A stretch of DNA of 64,000 nucleotides from Oegoconia quadripuncta (GCA_949316235.1 OX438753.1:20020801-20084800); one strand, 5' to 3'. Positions 52,968-63,733 are shown, numbered from the stretch's first letter. Notes: a model not told the origin generated them from the sequence alone. Numbers and translations are program-made.

Positions 52968-53250
52968 AGCGTCGGTTAAGACGCGGTCTCCCAATTTCGG
53001 TCTGGGTTCGATTCCCAGTCAGGCCATGTAAAAATGAATTTGTTTAATTTAATTACTTATGTGCATTTATCCGACTGCTCTTGAACGGTGAAGGAAAACA
53101 TCGTGAGGAAACCTGCATGCCCGAGAAATAAAAATTCAAAGGCATGTGAAGTCCCCAACCCGCATTGAGTCAGCGTGGTGGACTATGGCCCATACGAGGG
53201 AAGGCCTATATCCCTGCAGTGGGATATTTACGGGCTGATGATGATGAACG
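52968..53250 (+). mobile_element. SINE C, nearly full-length copy
   Basis: Head GCGTCGGTTAAGACGCGGTC with box B GGGTTCGATTCCCAG, body CATTTATCCGACTGCTCTTG, AGGCATGTGAAGTCCCCAAC, GGCCTATATCCCTGCAGTGG, GGGCTGATGATGATGA. Part of box A is deleted. Confidence 0.85.
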
Positions 53251-53349
53251 CAAAAATGTTTACATATCACGACTGCTGGTCGTCAAATATTTAAAAATAA
53301 AAGTAATTTTTTTTATTAGTAAACTATGCATAATTTTTTTTATTAGTAA

Positions 53350-53655
53350 ATATCAGACTATTTAGATGATAATCATCCCTGGACATAATCAGATCGTTCG
53401 CATGCCAGGCTATTTCACAATTAATAATGAAATTTAAAAACCTGTTTGTAATATAAAAACCTTTATGTAAAATCAAAGCCTGATTTTAAAAGAGCAACCC
53501 TTCGAGTTTCTTGCTTGTTCTTCTCAGGGGAAAATTGCATTTTGAACAAGCAGTAGCTTAAAAAATTTAAAATTTACTATGTAAAATTGACTATTTTAAG
53601 TGTACTCTGTGTACCTACAAAATAAAGCATTTTTGACTTTGACTTTGACTTTGGC
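53350..53655 (+). mobile_element. LINE K, 3' end with TTTGAC tail
   Basis: ATGATAATCATCCCTGGACA, CCAGGCTATTTCACAATTAA, GAGCAACCCTTCGAGTTTCT, ACAAAATAAAGCATTTTTGA and then TTTGACTTTGACTTTGACTT. The reverse of 1936-2230. The AATAAA near the end may be its polyadenylation signal. Confidence 0.82.
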
Positions 53656-54099
53656 TATCTGGTATTTAAAGTACATCCAACTCCATTTACCGCTTCTTTT
53701 TCCACCCCGTATAGATATTTTCTATTCAATATTACCTACATCCAATTCCATTACGGCTTTCATTTAGTCCGTATTAAAGGCCAATAAGCTTTTCCAAGCG
53801 GATGAAATAATGTGATTCCGGAACTATTATTATCCAAGCTTTCGATGTTATTGTAGTTTTTTAAAATGAGTTTTATATTCCGTATTTCCGGCTGGCAGGG
53901 TTGAACAATGGTTTTAAATATTCACATTTAAAATTCGACGCTTCTACTTTTGGGTTATAATTTTTCAGTTGTGTAAATACTGTTTTTTTTATATGAGAGG
54001 GCGGCAAACGAGTTATCTACTTATTATAATATACTAGCTTTTCGCCCGCGACTTCGTTCTCGTAGGTTGTGGAGATCATTACATTTTTTTAATTTATTA
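53656..54099. other. No gene; two transposon-end scraps
   Basis: 53988-54020 is a reverse scrap of the LINE end seen at 23600-23643 (GAGAGGGCGGCAAACGAG). 54034-54071 begins CTAGCTTTTCGCCCGCGACT, a reversed Helitron-like 3' end. Confidence 0.45.
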
Positions 54100-54560
54100 T
54101 TTTTATTTTATGATTGACTGGATTCGCGTTTGACCACAATCTCACCTGATGGAAAGTGACGATGTGATCGAAGATGAAGCACGCGATCCCAGTAAATGCC
54201 TATTCACTCTGCTCTTGAAGATCCCAAGGTTGTAGGATTCAGGAAAGACTGACGCCCGAAGGGAGTTCCATGCCTTGGCTGTTCGGATGATGAATGAAGA
54301 ATCGAACTTCGTAGTGCGATGAATTTACTATATACGGGTGGAATCCCCCCCCACGCCCAGTGGTCCGAAGATGGAAGCGTGACGGTGGAATAAGATTATG
54401 TAGTTCCAACGCACACTCCCACTTTGCGACGGTGTTCAAGGCTCTGCAATTTAGCAGTTATCGAATTATCACCTATGAGTCTCATGGCATGTCGTTCCAC
54501 AGAATCGAGTGCAGCTAGTTGGTACTTGGCTGAACCATCCCAGAGGTGACAGCAGTATTC
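54100..54560 (-). pseudogene. LINE E ORF end and 3' UTR
   Basis: Longest LINE E remnant besides 34604: GATTGACTGGATTCGCGTTT, GATGAAGCACGCGATCCCAG, GGTTGTAGGATTCAGGAAAG, GGAGTTCCATGCCTTGGCTG, AGATTATGTAGTTCCAACGC, CTCTGCAATTTAGCAGTTAT, GAGGTGACAGCAGTATTCCA. The minus strand encodes the reverse transcriptase end with several stops. Confidence 0.8.
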
Positions 54561-55164
54561 CATCATATTAAATCATAATGTCACAGGATAGTGTAGCTTT
54601 ATAGATAGCATAAATTAATAAAACAACTGTTGAAGCACTCGTTTCGGTTAACCAAGTTAAGCTATGTCTGTTGTTTCCATTATAAATTCTGTGAAATCAC
54701 ATAGCTCAAAGTTGAAACGTTAAACCGAACCTAATAGTAGAATGTTAAAATGACACCGTTCGAAGCCTAATTCGATCATTCATCATGTTTCCTTAACTTA
54801 TCGAAAGGTCCGCTTACAACCAAGTTAGGGTTCAGAATTACCGAAACAGCGTCCCGTTCGCCTTTTGTTAACTTTTTGTGTGTACAATGGCGCAAGTTAC
54901 ATAACAATATCGTCATTTCAGAGGTCATTTACAAGTCACAAAGCAAACAAATTGTGTATTCATTCGCATGTACCCTACACAGCTTCGGGGCTCAACCTAA
55001 GTAAACCCACTCCAAGTTGCTGCTAACCGCGACAAAGTCCTGAAGAACCCGCGGTTGCCGGGTTCGGACATTTGAGTTGACGGACCCCTAATATTCATAT
55101 TTAATTCCACGACTGAAGGATTTTGCTATAGTGTATTAATAAATAGACAGTAATCCAACTGATA
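54561..55164. other. No recognised feature
   Basis: No repeat match or supported frame. Confidence 0.3.
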
Positions 55165-55220
55165 AATAAATAAATATCCTTCGACATACAGCGCCATCTA
55201 GTTGCACATTAAGCAACTAA
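55165..55220 (-). mobile_element. SINE B tail scrap
   Basis: AAATAAATATCCTTCGACAT, ACAGCGCCATCTAGTTGCAC. Confidence 0.7.
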
Positions 55221-55344
55221 CGCTAGGTAACTACGCTTTTACGGTCGATAGACATTCAAAATTTCCCTTTAAATAAATTTAAAGAGCTGAAAAAGTCCTT
55301 AGGACTATCAGCGAGTTCCAGTCTACAAAAAATTAAAAAAAAAA

Positions 55345-55375
<31 letters not shown>

Positions 55376-55821
55376 AGGCTATTATAAAATTTAGATGTAT
55401 AATAATTATATATTCAAATGATAAGGAAGCACGGAATTGAATCACTCGGCGATATTCAGTCTAATTGTTTTTTATTTATTTTTTCCCTATTTTTGTGGAA
55501 TCACAAATTGTTTAAATACTTTCTAGCTCGTACCGAGTATCTTGCTCGTTCTTCTCTGGAGAGTAAGCCTTATAAATGAGCGGTACTTGTATGCACCGAC
55601 TTGTAACCTAAGTACAGTCTGCGTCATGGTTATTCATACTGGGCTGTTTTCCATGATTTTAATTATACGTAGCTAGTTTTCTGAAATGATCCTCTTGTCT
55701 AAAAGTTTTAGAGATTACAGAGCGCTACCAGTAATCATATAACTTAGCCCTGTATGAATAATTATGGAGCCGACTGTACATACTTATGTTATGACGTTTG
55801 CTATAATAATTTTTATTTTTC
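55221..55821. other. No gene; A-rich run
   Basis: 55329-55372 is an almost pure A run. It may be the tail of a retroposon ending GAGTTCCAGTCTACAAAAAA; no second copy to confirm. Confidence 0.35.
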
Positions 55822-56128
55822 GTAAGCACTCGTTGCGCAGTCGGTATGCGCTATTCGTTTGCGATTGGCGAAGTCTGACGCGGTGAGTCCTTGGATGGGT
55901 GACCATTAGAGGTATTTTTAAATGAATGTCTCCTTGTTCGGAGGGCATGTTAAATACTCTATTCCGCTTGTTTTCAATTGAAGCCAGTATTTAAGGCAAG
56001 CCGATGGCCTACGGGCGACTTAAAAACATTGACTAGTCTGACACAAATCCACCATACCGCATTCGCCCATAACCTCTCCCGGTGAGAGGAGGCTGTGCTC
56101 CAACAGTGGGGACGTATAAGGCTGTTTT
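55822..56128 (+). mobile_element. SINE D (5S-headed), full-length plus-strand copy
   Basis: The head reads GTTGCGCAGTCGGTATGCGC, TATTCGTTTGCGATTGGCGA, AGTCTGACGCGG and GAGTCCTTGGATGGGTGACC. The last stretch corresponds to box C of the 5S rRNA gene. The body follows (TGTTTTCAATTGAAGCCAGT, CCGATGGCCTACGGGCGACT, TGACACAAATCCACCATACC) and the end CTCTCCCGGTGAGAGGAGGC, CCAACAGTGGGGACGTATAA. Other copies: 3886, 7170, 12890, 15985, 32873, 42085. Confidence 0.87.
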
Positions 56129-56564
56129 TTTTTAATTTTGATGAATTATATTAGTTTCAAACAAGTAGTGTTACTGTTTTTAATGTATCTATATTTTAGT
56201 TTATTAGCAAACAAACGACCAGAGGTCTAATAGCCCTTTGGATGTTGCCCGAATTCGGTGGCTCCAAACACTCGTAGAAGTAATAAAGTAATAACACAAG
56301 TTTCAGCTGTGGCTTGGTCAATATTTTATTTTTACGCACTTTTTTATTTATGACTTGGCCCTTTTTAGTGGATGAGTAGGTATTTCTAGTTTATGACAAC
56401 TGTGGAAGTTTCTCTTTATGATTTCTTTTTGCGGAGAAGGTAATCGGTTTACTGTTGGGAATCGCTGTAGCAAACAAGAAATAAAGATAAAGTTTCAGGT
56501 CATGTAAGCCGACTCGGCAATTCATTCAGGGGTTTATCGTCATCGTCACCACGTAACCACGTTT
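56129..56564. other. No recognised feature
   Basis: No repeat match or supported frame. Confidence 0.3.
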
Positions 56565-56660
56565 CGACATGTGATTGGTTGTCTCATCGCTCGTTCGGCA
56601 ATTTGACTGTTTCTTATTGGTCAACGTACCCAACGATATCGATGAAGTTACGTAATCTAG
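56565..56660 (-). repeat. Repeat H copy
   Basis: GATTGGTTGTCTCATCGCTC, GTTCGGCAATTTGACTGTTT, GTTACGTAATC; the reverse of 59395-59505. Confidence 0.6.
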
Positions 56661-56737
56661 GCTGAAGGCTACGAATAAGTTTTTTCAATAAGGTACCCAT
56701 TGACATACAAATTTCAGTAAATTTAAAGATAATATTA

Positions 56738-56950
56738 GAAAGAAAGAAAGAAAGAAAGAAAAAGTATTTATTCGGTGTCACATACCGCAAACTAAACAAT
56801 AATCTTAAATTCTACCAAAATATACATATATATATGTGGCACCGAAAAGGCATCCACTCAGCATATACCGAGGTACCAGTTAGATACCACGACGCTGGTC
56901 TTCCGTGGACTCCTTGAGCCAAACAACGCAACCATGCGCAGCACCGTCAT
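56738..56950 (-). mobile_element. LINE 3' end with GAAA tail
   Basis: GAAAGAAAGAAAGAAAGAAA tail in reverse, then AAAGTATTTATTCGGTGTCA, GTGGCACCGAAAAGGCATCC. The layout fits a reversed LINE 3' UTR; single copy. Confidence 0.5.
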
Positions 56951-56954
56951 GTTT

Positions 56955-57883
56955 GGACAAATTTATTTATTTATGCTACAATTTACATAATACATAAACA
57001 GAACATACATAAGTAAAATATTATAAAATATTAATTAAACAATAAATAATTATCAATCACATTATAAAATAAAAATAATAATACAAGTGACAGAAACCGA
57101 CATCCTATATAAGAGTATATAGTAACTCAACAACCCCATAACACCATGAAGCGATGGGACACTTATTCTTTTCCATCATGTAGGTATAACACAGACTTGC
57201 ATCATGAGGTCAGCTTTTGTATATTTAAGAGATATTTTTTATAGTTAATTTTAAATGAATAAATCGAAGAAGAATTTCTAAGCGGAGGCGGTATATTATT
57301 CCAACATTTCGTGGCCGAGTATCGAAAACTGCCCCAAATGCAGCCGTGCCGTGTCTTGGACAAACCAAGCGGGTAGCCATCCTCATCAGTCGTTGCGAGA
57401 ACTGAAGCTTCTCGTACATATATATTGGTGTCTGCGTCTTCACTATACCAAATAGCAGACAAGCAAAGTGAAGTGAACGTCGAGAGTCCATATTCATAAG
57501 GTTACTTTGATTGAGATAAGGACTTACATGAGCTCTACGCGGTATAGGAAAACAAAAACGAGCACAAGCGTTCTGGACGCGTTGAATCAGTTTCTTTGTA
57601 TGACTAAGAAGACAATTACCCATAACTGTATCAGCATAGTTAAGCTTGGAAAGTACCAAGGACTCGCAAAGAGACATTCTTACATCCACAGAGAGATATT
57701 CACGCACTTGATACAGAATCTTCAGTCTATAATGACAGTTTCTAGCAGTCTCTAACACATGGTTATGGAATCTTAACATACCATCCATGATAACACCCAG
57801 ATTCCTGGCCTCTGCTACCTGTTCTATATCACTATCTCCAATTTTTACTGCAGGGGCATAGCTGTTAATTTTTTCAATCATAT
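56955..57883 (-). pseudogene. LINE J: RT ORF end, frameshifted, and 3' UTR
   Basis: A 218-codon minus-strand frame (57225-57881) is the part after the polymerase core of a Jockey/CR1-group reverse transcriptase: L-G-V-I-M-D-G-M-L, S-L-C-E-S-L-V-L-S-K-L-N-Y, I-Q-R-V-Q-N-A-C-A-R. Near 57335 the similarity moves to another frame (57202-57462), ending K-C-W-N-N-I-P-P-P-L-R-N and S-F-K-I-N-Y-K-K-Y, stop at 57202-57204. The 3' UTR runs to TTTATTTATTTATGCTACAA at 56960. 5'-truncated; the polymerase catalytic residues are not included. Confidence 0.82.
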
Positions 57884-58145
57884 TAAACAGATGCTTATTA
57901 AGAAAGCATATTATAAAATATCAGACTAATTAGTTGATAATCATCCATGGTCCCACAACCAACTCGTTCGCACGCCAGGCTATTTCACAATTTCATTATT
58001 TCGCAATCTAATTATTAAATAAATTGTACCTTTTGTAGTATAAAAAAACTATCCTTGAAGTTTCTGACTTGTTCTTCTCAAGTTGCCTTTTGAACAAGCG
58101 GTAGCTTATAAGATGTAAAATCTTTTTAAATGTAGGGTACATTTA
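57884..58145 (+). mobile_element. LINE K, 3' end
   Basis: AGAAAGCATATTATAAAATA, TTGATAATCATCCATGGTCC, CACGCCAGGCTATTTCACAA, GAACAAGCGGTAGCTTATAA. It runs away from LINE J, so the two 5'-truncated elements meet head to head at 57883/57884. Confidence 0.75.
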
Positions 58146-58499
58146 ATATTTCATATTTTTTACCTCATTTTACAGGATGTTAACTTGGGATTGGGATATT
58201 TATATGGGTGTAGGTGTTTGTATTACAAATTTTTCAGAGAAAATCTTCAGCTCTTTGGTAAAGAATACCGAATGCGCGATTTGAAAAAAAAAAAGATGTT
58301 ATATATACACGAAGTCGCTTTTGTTATGGATCAAACGAAAATTATAGATTGAGGCCTCCATGGACTATCCCATAGGCCCCCATGTATGTTCCGCGAAAGT
58401 TGATAGTTTTTGAGAATATTATAATTATAGGTAAATTTTTTTGATGAACCGACTTTGATTAAATCTTCCGCGCGGACGAAGTCGCGGGCGGAAAACTAG
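58146..58499 (+). mobile_element. Helitron-like 3' end
   Basis: 58465-58499 reads TTCCGCGCGGACGAAGTCGC then GGGCGGAAAACTAG, as in 60360-60381. It ends in CTAG before T. The GACGAAGTC core can form the short hairpin expected before a Helitron 3' terminus. The 5' boundary is not resolved. Confidence 0.6.
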
Positions 58500-58724
58500 T
58501 ATAAAAGTAAATCAGAAAATCAAAAACTTTGTAGCACCTTCGAAAGAGTTAGAACAAATTTTTACTTATTCATGCAATGCTCGAATTCTGATATTAACAT
58601 AAGGTATGGAAGAGGATGATTGAGGATTTTTGTGTCGAATATTTGTTATATAGGTTAATACTTACACCGAGATATACAATATAATATATTTTTTGAGCGA
58701 GCTATTTTATCTGTACTTCGCGTA
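58500..58724. other. No recognised feature
   Basis: AT-rich gap ending in a T run that belongs to LINE E. Confidence 0.3.
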
Positions 58725-58965
58725 CTTTTTTTTTTATGCTTGACTGCGTTTGACCACAATCTCACCTGATGGAAAGTGACGATGTGGTCGAAGATGAAGC
58801 AAGCGGTGCCTATTCACTCTGCTCTTGAAGATCCCAAGGTTGTGGGATTCCGGAAAGACTGACCCCGGAAGGGAGTTCCATGCCTTGGCTGTTCGGATGA
58901 TGAATGAAGAATCGAACTTCTTAGTGCGAATGTTTGGTATATTAACTATACTATACACTATATAT
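58725..58965 (-). mobile_element. LINE E 3' part
   Basis: T run, TTGACTGCGTTTGACCACAA, GAAAGTGACGATGTGGTCGA, GAAGATCCCAAGGTTGTGGG, GGAGTTCCATGCCTTGGCTG, TGAATGAAGAATCGAACTTC. On the minus strand: A-W-N-S-L-P-G-S-V-F-P-E. Confidence 0.8.
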
Positions 58966-59394
58966 ATATAGTATACAGACCATGTATACTAACCTTGCAT
59001 CGCGAATATATTTTTAGTGAGACGATTTAGTGTCATATGTCTTATACTCATTTTACAATGTAGATAGAGGCCGAGAGACAGTAAATAGGTACCAAAATAC
59101 TAAAATAAATAAGTCCCATTTTCCCCAACAACATTGTATTTTTTGGAAGAGACGATTTTGCCTGATATTTCTTGAGAGTACCTACATAAGCCTAATGGTA
59201 ATCCTAGATGAGCGGCTTAATATGTAAATCAGTACATTTTCTTATTAAAATCGAGTACATATTCTATTGTTGTATACGATTGTTGAGGAAAAATGTCGTG
59301 AAAAAACAAGTTTAATAAATAAAAACAGCTATTTAATAAATAGGGTATTTACATTGATAATTTAAATTCGAGAACAGAGGTAGGGATCTGCTCT
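58966..59394. other. No recognised feature
   Basis: A short TATATA run at 58952-58970; nothing else. Confidence 0.3.
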
Positions 59395-59505
59395 TAGATT
59401 ATGTAATTTCATCGGTATAATCATCGATTACATTAACCAAACCAAAGAAACCGTCAAATTGCCGAGCGAGCGATGAGTCAACCAATCACCATGTCAGAAC
59501 GTAAC
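59395..59505 (+). repeat. Repeat H copy
   Basis: GATTATGTAATTTCATCGGT, AACCGTCAAATTGCCGAGCG, AGCGATGAGTCAACCAATCA. It matches 44565-44710 and the reverse of 56565-56660. Confidence 0.6.
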
Positions 59506-59547
59506 AGGACATAAAGAGTGATGTGTGGTTTCGGCACGTAAAAAGAA

Positions 59548-59760
59548 TTGAACCAACCTGTCTCTTCCCGTGGGTGATAAAAGGCGACTATGGGATTTTC
59601 CAACAAAAAACCTTATAGTTTGCACGTTTTAACGGCGATGGACGTCACGTTTGCATTTCTGTACATTTCTAACTGTGAATCGTGGATGTTGTTTCAAGCA
59701 TTAAACTTTGCTTGCGATATCTCTGACCACCCTATTTGGGATAAAGGTCATGATCGAATT
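59548..59760. repeat. Repeat J followed by reversed repeat I
   Basis: 59555-59600: AACCTGTCTCTTCCCGTGGG, AAAAGGCGACTATGGGAT (repeat J). 59678-59758: GTGGATGTTGTTTCAAGCAT, TTTGGGATAAAGGTCATGA (repeat I, reverse). Confidence 0.5.
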
Positions 59761-59881
59761 TAAATTGACAAAGAAGGCCAAGTAATTACACACGGGATGT
59801 ACAACTGCCATCAATTGAAAACGAGGGCTCAACTATTTAATGTGCACTTCGAAACGTTTTTAAAACCTAATTATCTTAGGC

Positions 59882-60022
59882 CCGTATTAATAAACCGTTC
59901 TCAAGATTGACATGGCTTCAAGTTGACGCTTGGGAATCTGTTGCATATTAAAACAGCATCAGAAAAAATGGTCTTGAGACTGAGACGCCATCTCAATCTC
60001 AACACAACGATTTATTAAACGA
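59882..60022. mobile_element. Possible small MITE
   Basis: The ends are imperfect inverted repeats: TAATAAACCGTTCTCAAGAT with GACATGGC, against the complement of the right end TAATAAATCGTTGTGTTGAG with ATTGAGATGGC. About 141 bp, single copy. Confidence 0.4.
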
Positions 60023-60158
60023 TTTCCATGAAACATAACTAAGAACCATCTTCCTAACACCAGCATTCGAACAAATTAACCGCTTTCAAATCAGTTCTGC
60101 CGTTTTGACGTTATGACTTCACAAACGAAAACGGCGTGAATAATAAGTTTGGAGCCAA

Positions 60159-60381
60159 TCTAACTAATATTATAAATGCGAAAGTTTGGATGTTTGTTTG
60201 TTGCTCATTCACGGCGAAACAAAAGAACGGACTTGAATAAAATTTGGTATACAGGTAGAACATACCCTGGATTAAGATATGGGATACTTTTTATCCCGAT
60301 AAAGTGAGTAGTTCCCGCGGGATAAACAAATTTCCGCGACAAAGTTTCTCCACGCAGGCGAAACCGCGAGCGAAAAACTAG
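60159..60381 (+). mobile_element. Non-autonomous Helitron-like element
   Basis: 223 bp beginning TCTAACTAATATTATAAATG and ending GCGAGCGAAAAACTAG, with T after CTAG. A TC start and CTAG (CTRR) end without target duplication are Helitron hallmarks. The body (TTGCTCATTCACGGCGAAAC, GGGATACTTTTTATCCCGAT) recurs at 50860-51125. It resembles the Lep1 family of lepidopteran Helitrons as I remember it. Confidence 0.65.
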
Positions 60382-60885
60382 TAACCCATATTTGTGTCTA
60401 GCGTGTTACAAATATAAATATTTTGTTGCGAATCGCTGAATTCCCGCGGTTTGACCCTAAATTTGCATATTTTTTCTTCCCTTGAACCTGTGAACAGAAA
60501 TTATTAAAAATTCTCAAACAGCATACATAATTTACATCAATTATAATCTTGTGAAATATTAATGTCTGTATTCCCGAACCGTGCCATATTCCAACATGTA
60601 AAACTAATTCTCTCTTTTGACATACCTGACGACATTATCCTCTCACGGTGTTAATCTAAATATCGTATTCTGTTTGTGAGGACATTTGGAGTTATAGGTA
60701 CTGTTATAGATCAGTAACTCAATATCAGTTCGGTGTGACAGAACCAATCGCCGCTGCGTGCTCTGGCATGAGGATTACGTATAGGAATTACAGACGATTG
60801 TGTACAATATCCATAAATTATTTTTAATATAATATATATTAACAAAGAATGTACAATTTTATTCAATTTTATTTAAAATAGAATA
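60382..60885. other. No recognised feature
   Basis: No repeat match or supported frame. Confidence 0.3.
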
Positions 60886-61034
60886 TAGCCCTAAACTAAG
60901 CAAAGCTCGTACTATGGATACTTGATAAATGTTCGTATTAGTCACACAAACTTTTACCCACCCCTCGCAGAATTCGAACCCGCAACCGTTGGTTTCGCTG
61001 ACAGGGTCACTATCCACTACACCAATCAGTCGTC
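60886..61034 (-). mobile_element. SINE A, internally shortened copy
   Basis: CCCTAAACTAAGCAAAGCTC, GTACTATGGATACTTGATAA, ATTCGAACCCGCAACCG, GCTGACAGGGTCACTATCCA, CTACACCAATCAGTCGTC. Confidence 0.85.
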
Positions 61035-61369
61035 TAGAATTAGAAGTATCATATACCACAAGTTATATAGAATATACAATAAAAATGGCCTTGGAACATA
61101 CGTTCACGTCATAGGCCGAACACATGTTCCAGGTCACTACTTTTAGGCAGGTGCCTAGAAGGATAGTAGCTTTGCCACGTTGTATGACCAGACTTATCTG
61201 CTGATCCAAGCAGGTAGCTACCAGCCCTCTGATTAACCGATATTTCGACCAGATGATCTTTAAAACGGCCGTTAAATGTCAAAAATAGTCAATGCAATAC
61301 AACATGAAGTCGGTTAAAAATAAAATATCTTTGATAATAATAGCAAAGGAAATGGATAATAATCAATGA
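61035..61369. other. No recognised feature
   Basis: No repeat match or supported frame. Confidence 0.3.
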
Positions 61370-61882
61370 AATGAAATGAAAATGAAATGAAAATGAAATG
61401 AAAATCATTTATTCATGTAGGCAATACAATATGCACTTATGAACGTCATTTGTTTTTATAAACTACCACTAGCTCGGAACGCGACCACTACTGAGAAGAG
61501 CTAGCGAGAAACTCAGAGGGTTTGTCTCTTTTCAATAAATCATGTACAATCAAGAAAGGTTACAACAATTTTATATATCGTGTAGAGGAGCCGTTTAATC
61601 CCATGGATTACTTTCATTAATATAGTCTGAAATTTTGTAATATCCCTTTTTACATAATTTTTGTTTTATAATATGTTTAAATTTATTAAGCGGAAGATTC
61701 CGTATATCCATGGGAACCTTGTTGTAGAAGCGCACACATTGACCTCTGAATGACTTATTAACTTTACTAAGTCTACTAAAAGGTACAGCTAATTGATTTT
61801 TGCTCCTTGTATTGACATTATGTCGGTCACAATGTTTCTCGAATGAATATATATTTCTCTTAACATATACAAGATTTTCATA
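61370..61882 (-). pseudogene. LINE relic hosting the palindromic transposon
   Basis: Left end is an AAATG tandem tail in reverse, shared with 41945-42084. The minus strand from about 61600 reads like the end of a Jockey/CR1-group ORF and parallels 2225-2500 (LINE K) position by position. The relic is interrupted at 61882 and resumes at 63550 (TATTGTGACGAAAATGTTAA, compare GTACTGTGACGAAAAGGTTA at 2483). Confidence 0.7.
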
Positions 61883-63549
61883 TACAATGTGTCCCGGAGA
61901 GAAGTGACCAGCGGGCGTAGTTTGAAAATTTATACAAAATTATCGATAAATCATTTAAATTTAGAGACCTAACTGCTTTTGTTTTTTAAAAATTGTTAAT
62001 CCTTTTTTTTTAATAGACATCTCTGACCTTCTGCACTATTTTAGTCATAATTTCTTTGTTTTTACGTCTTTCCCAATTCTTTTTTTTTAAATTCAGTGCT
62101 GTTATTATTATTCATCAAATTAAGTTATGAAAATTATCCCAAAACAAATAAATAATTTATTAAAAAAGAAATAAACTTAAAATTCGACCAACAAAACTGT
62201 ATTTCTTTAAGTTTAAAAATAAAAAAACGAAAAATGTCCCTATAACATCATGTTTTTTTTTAATTATTATGATACTACATGATATTCTCTAAAATATCCT
62301 CGAACAATGTTTTTAGTTATTTCAAATAAATGTGAACGTACGAGACATTGAAATTGACCTTTTATGCTCCAGTAACTAGATAGAGATAAGTTTAAAAAAA
62401 TGAAAGTAATGTTTTAAGCAGTTTATTTGCACATTTAAGTGTTTTGTTATTACAATGAATCATTTTGATTTTAACATGATAGTTTAATAATAAATAAAAG
62501 ATACTTAATTTGTTAAAATGGTTGTTTATTAAGAAAAATCAGGTAATTAATTAATTATGTTTTCAAAATGACCGCCGTCAGCGGTTATGCAGGCCAGGGC
62601 CCTAAATGACATCCTTAGTGTAGTTCGCCTTATTTCTGCATGATTCTGCGCTATTTCTGCGGCAGCAGCATCGATTCTCTGTTTCAGCTGGTCTCTTGAA
62701 ATTATTGGCACAGCATAAACTTTTTGCTTCATGTAGCCCCAGAAATAATAATCAAGAGGCGTCAAGTCTGGTGACCTCGGGGGCCATGCTACTGGACCGC
62801 CTCTGCCAATCCATCTTGGATAATTTTCATTGGCCTGGCCTGCATAACCGCTGACGGCGGTCATTTTGAAAACATAATTAATTAATTACCTGATTTTTCT
62901 TAATAAACAACCATTTTAACAAATTAAGTATCTTTTATTTATTATTAAACTATCATGTTAAAATCAAAATGATTCATTGTAATAACAAAACACTTAAATG
63001 TGCAAATAAACTGCTTAAAACATTACTTTCATTTTTTTAAACTTATCTCTATCTAGTTACTGGAGCATAAAAGGTCAATTACAATGTCTCGTACGTTCAC
63101 ATTTATTTGAAATAACATAAAACATTGTTCGAGGATATTTTAGAGAATATCATGTAGTATCATAATAATTAAAAAAAAACATGATGTTATAGGGACATTT
63201 TTCGTTTTTTTATTTTTAAACTTAAAGAAATACAGTTTTGTTGGTCGAATTTTAAGTTTATTTCTTTTTTAATAAATTATTTATTTGTTTTGGGATAATT
63301 TTCATAACTTAATTTGATGAATAATAATAACAGCACTGAATTAAAAAAAAAAGAATTGGGAAAGACGTAAAAACAAAGAAATTATGACTAAAATAGTGCA
63401 GAAGGTCAGACATGTCTATTAAAAAAAAAGGATTAACAATTTTTAAAAAACAAAAGCAGTTAGGTCTCTAAATTTAAATGATTTATCGATAATTTTGTAT
63501 AAATTTTCAAACTACGCCCGCTGGTCACTTCTCTCCGGGACACATTGTA
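61883..63549. mobile_element. Palindromic Tc1/mariner-type element, 716-bp arms
   Basis: Left arm 61883-62598 and right arm 62834-63549 are inverted copies of equal length with only a few substitutions (for example near 62023/63410). Each outer end reads TACAATGTGTCCCGGAGAGA inward. TA lies at 61881-61882 and 63550-63551. The inner ends of both arms contain the last codons of the transposase. The 235-bp loop holds more of that gene once. Both halves therefore come from the 3' half of a parent element. A transcript across it would form a long hairpin RNA. Confidence 0.93.
62547..62864 (-). pseudogene. IS630/Tc1/mariner transposase C-terminal fragment
   Basis: A 105-codon minus-strand frame. 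From about residue 12 on it reads R-W-I-G-R-G-G-P-V-A-W, then P-P-R-S-P-D-L-T-P-L-D-Y-Y-F-W-G and K-Q-K-V-Y. This is the region with the third catalytic acidic residue (the Asp of P-L-D-Y) in insect mariner-like and Tc1-like transposases. The first residues (before N-E-N-Y) are not transposase: they are the inverted copy of the gene end read from the wrong strand. The DNA-binding domain and the first two catalytic Asp residues are missing, so no active enzyme. The stop is at 62547-62549, followed by 3' sequence up to the terminal repeat. Confidence 0.85.
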
Positions 63550-63733
63550 TATATTGTGACGAAAATGTTAAAATATTAATTTCTTTAAATATTTGTCTTA
63601 ATGTATCTCTTGACCTTAATTTATAAATGTCAATAATAAACTAACAATAACATAATATCACTGACAACAGATGGTCTATAAAGAAATAAAAATATAGGTA
63701 TAGATTTCCCAAAAAAACGTCTGATTCGATTAG
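63550..63733 (-). mobile_element. Right continuation of the interrupted LINE relic
   Basis: Continues the relic of 61370-61882 after the TA of the palindromic element. Similarity to LINE K at 2483-2515 is visible only for the first 40-50 bases. Confidence 0.45.

Noticed and set aside
61883..63549. Ordinary MITE
   Set aside because: Too long, with 716-bp arms that include duplicated transposase coding; better described as a rearranged snap-back derivative.
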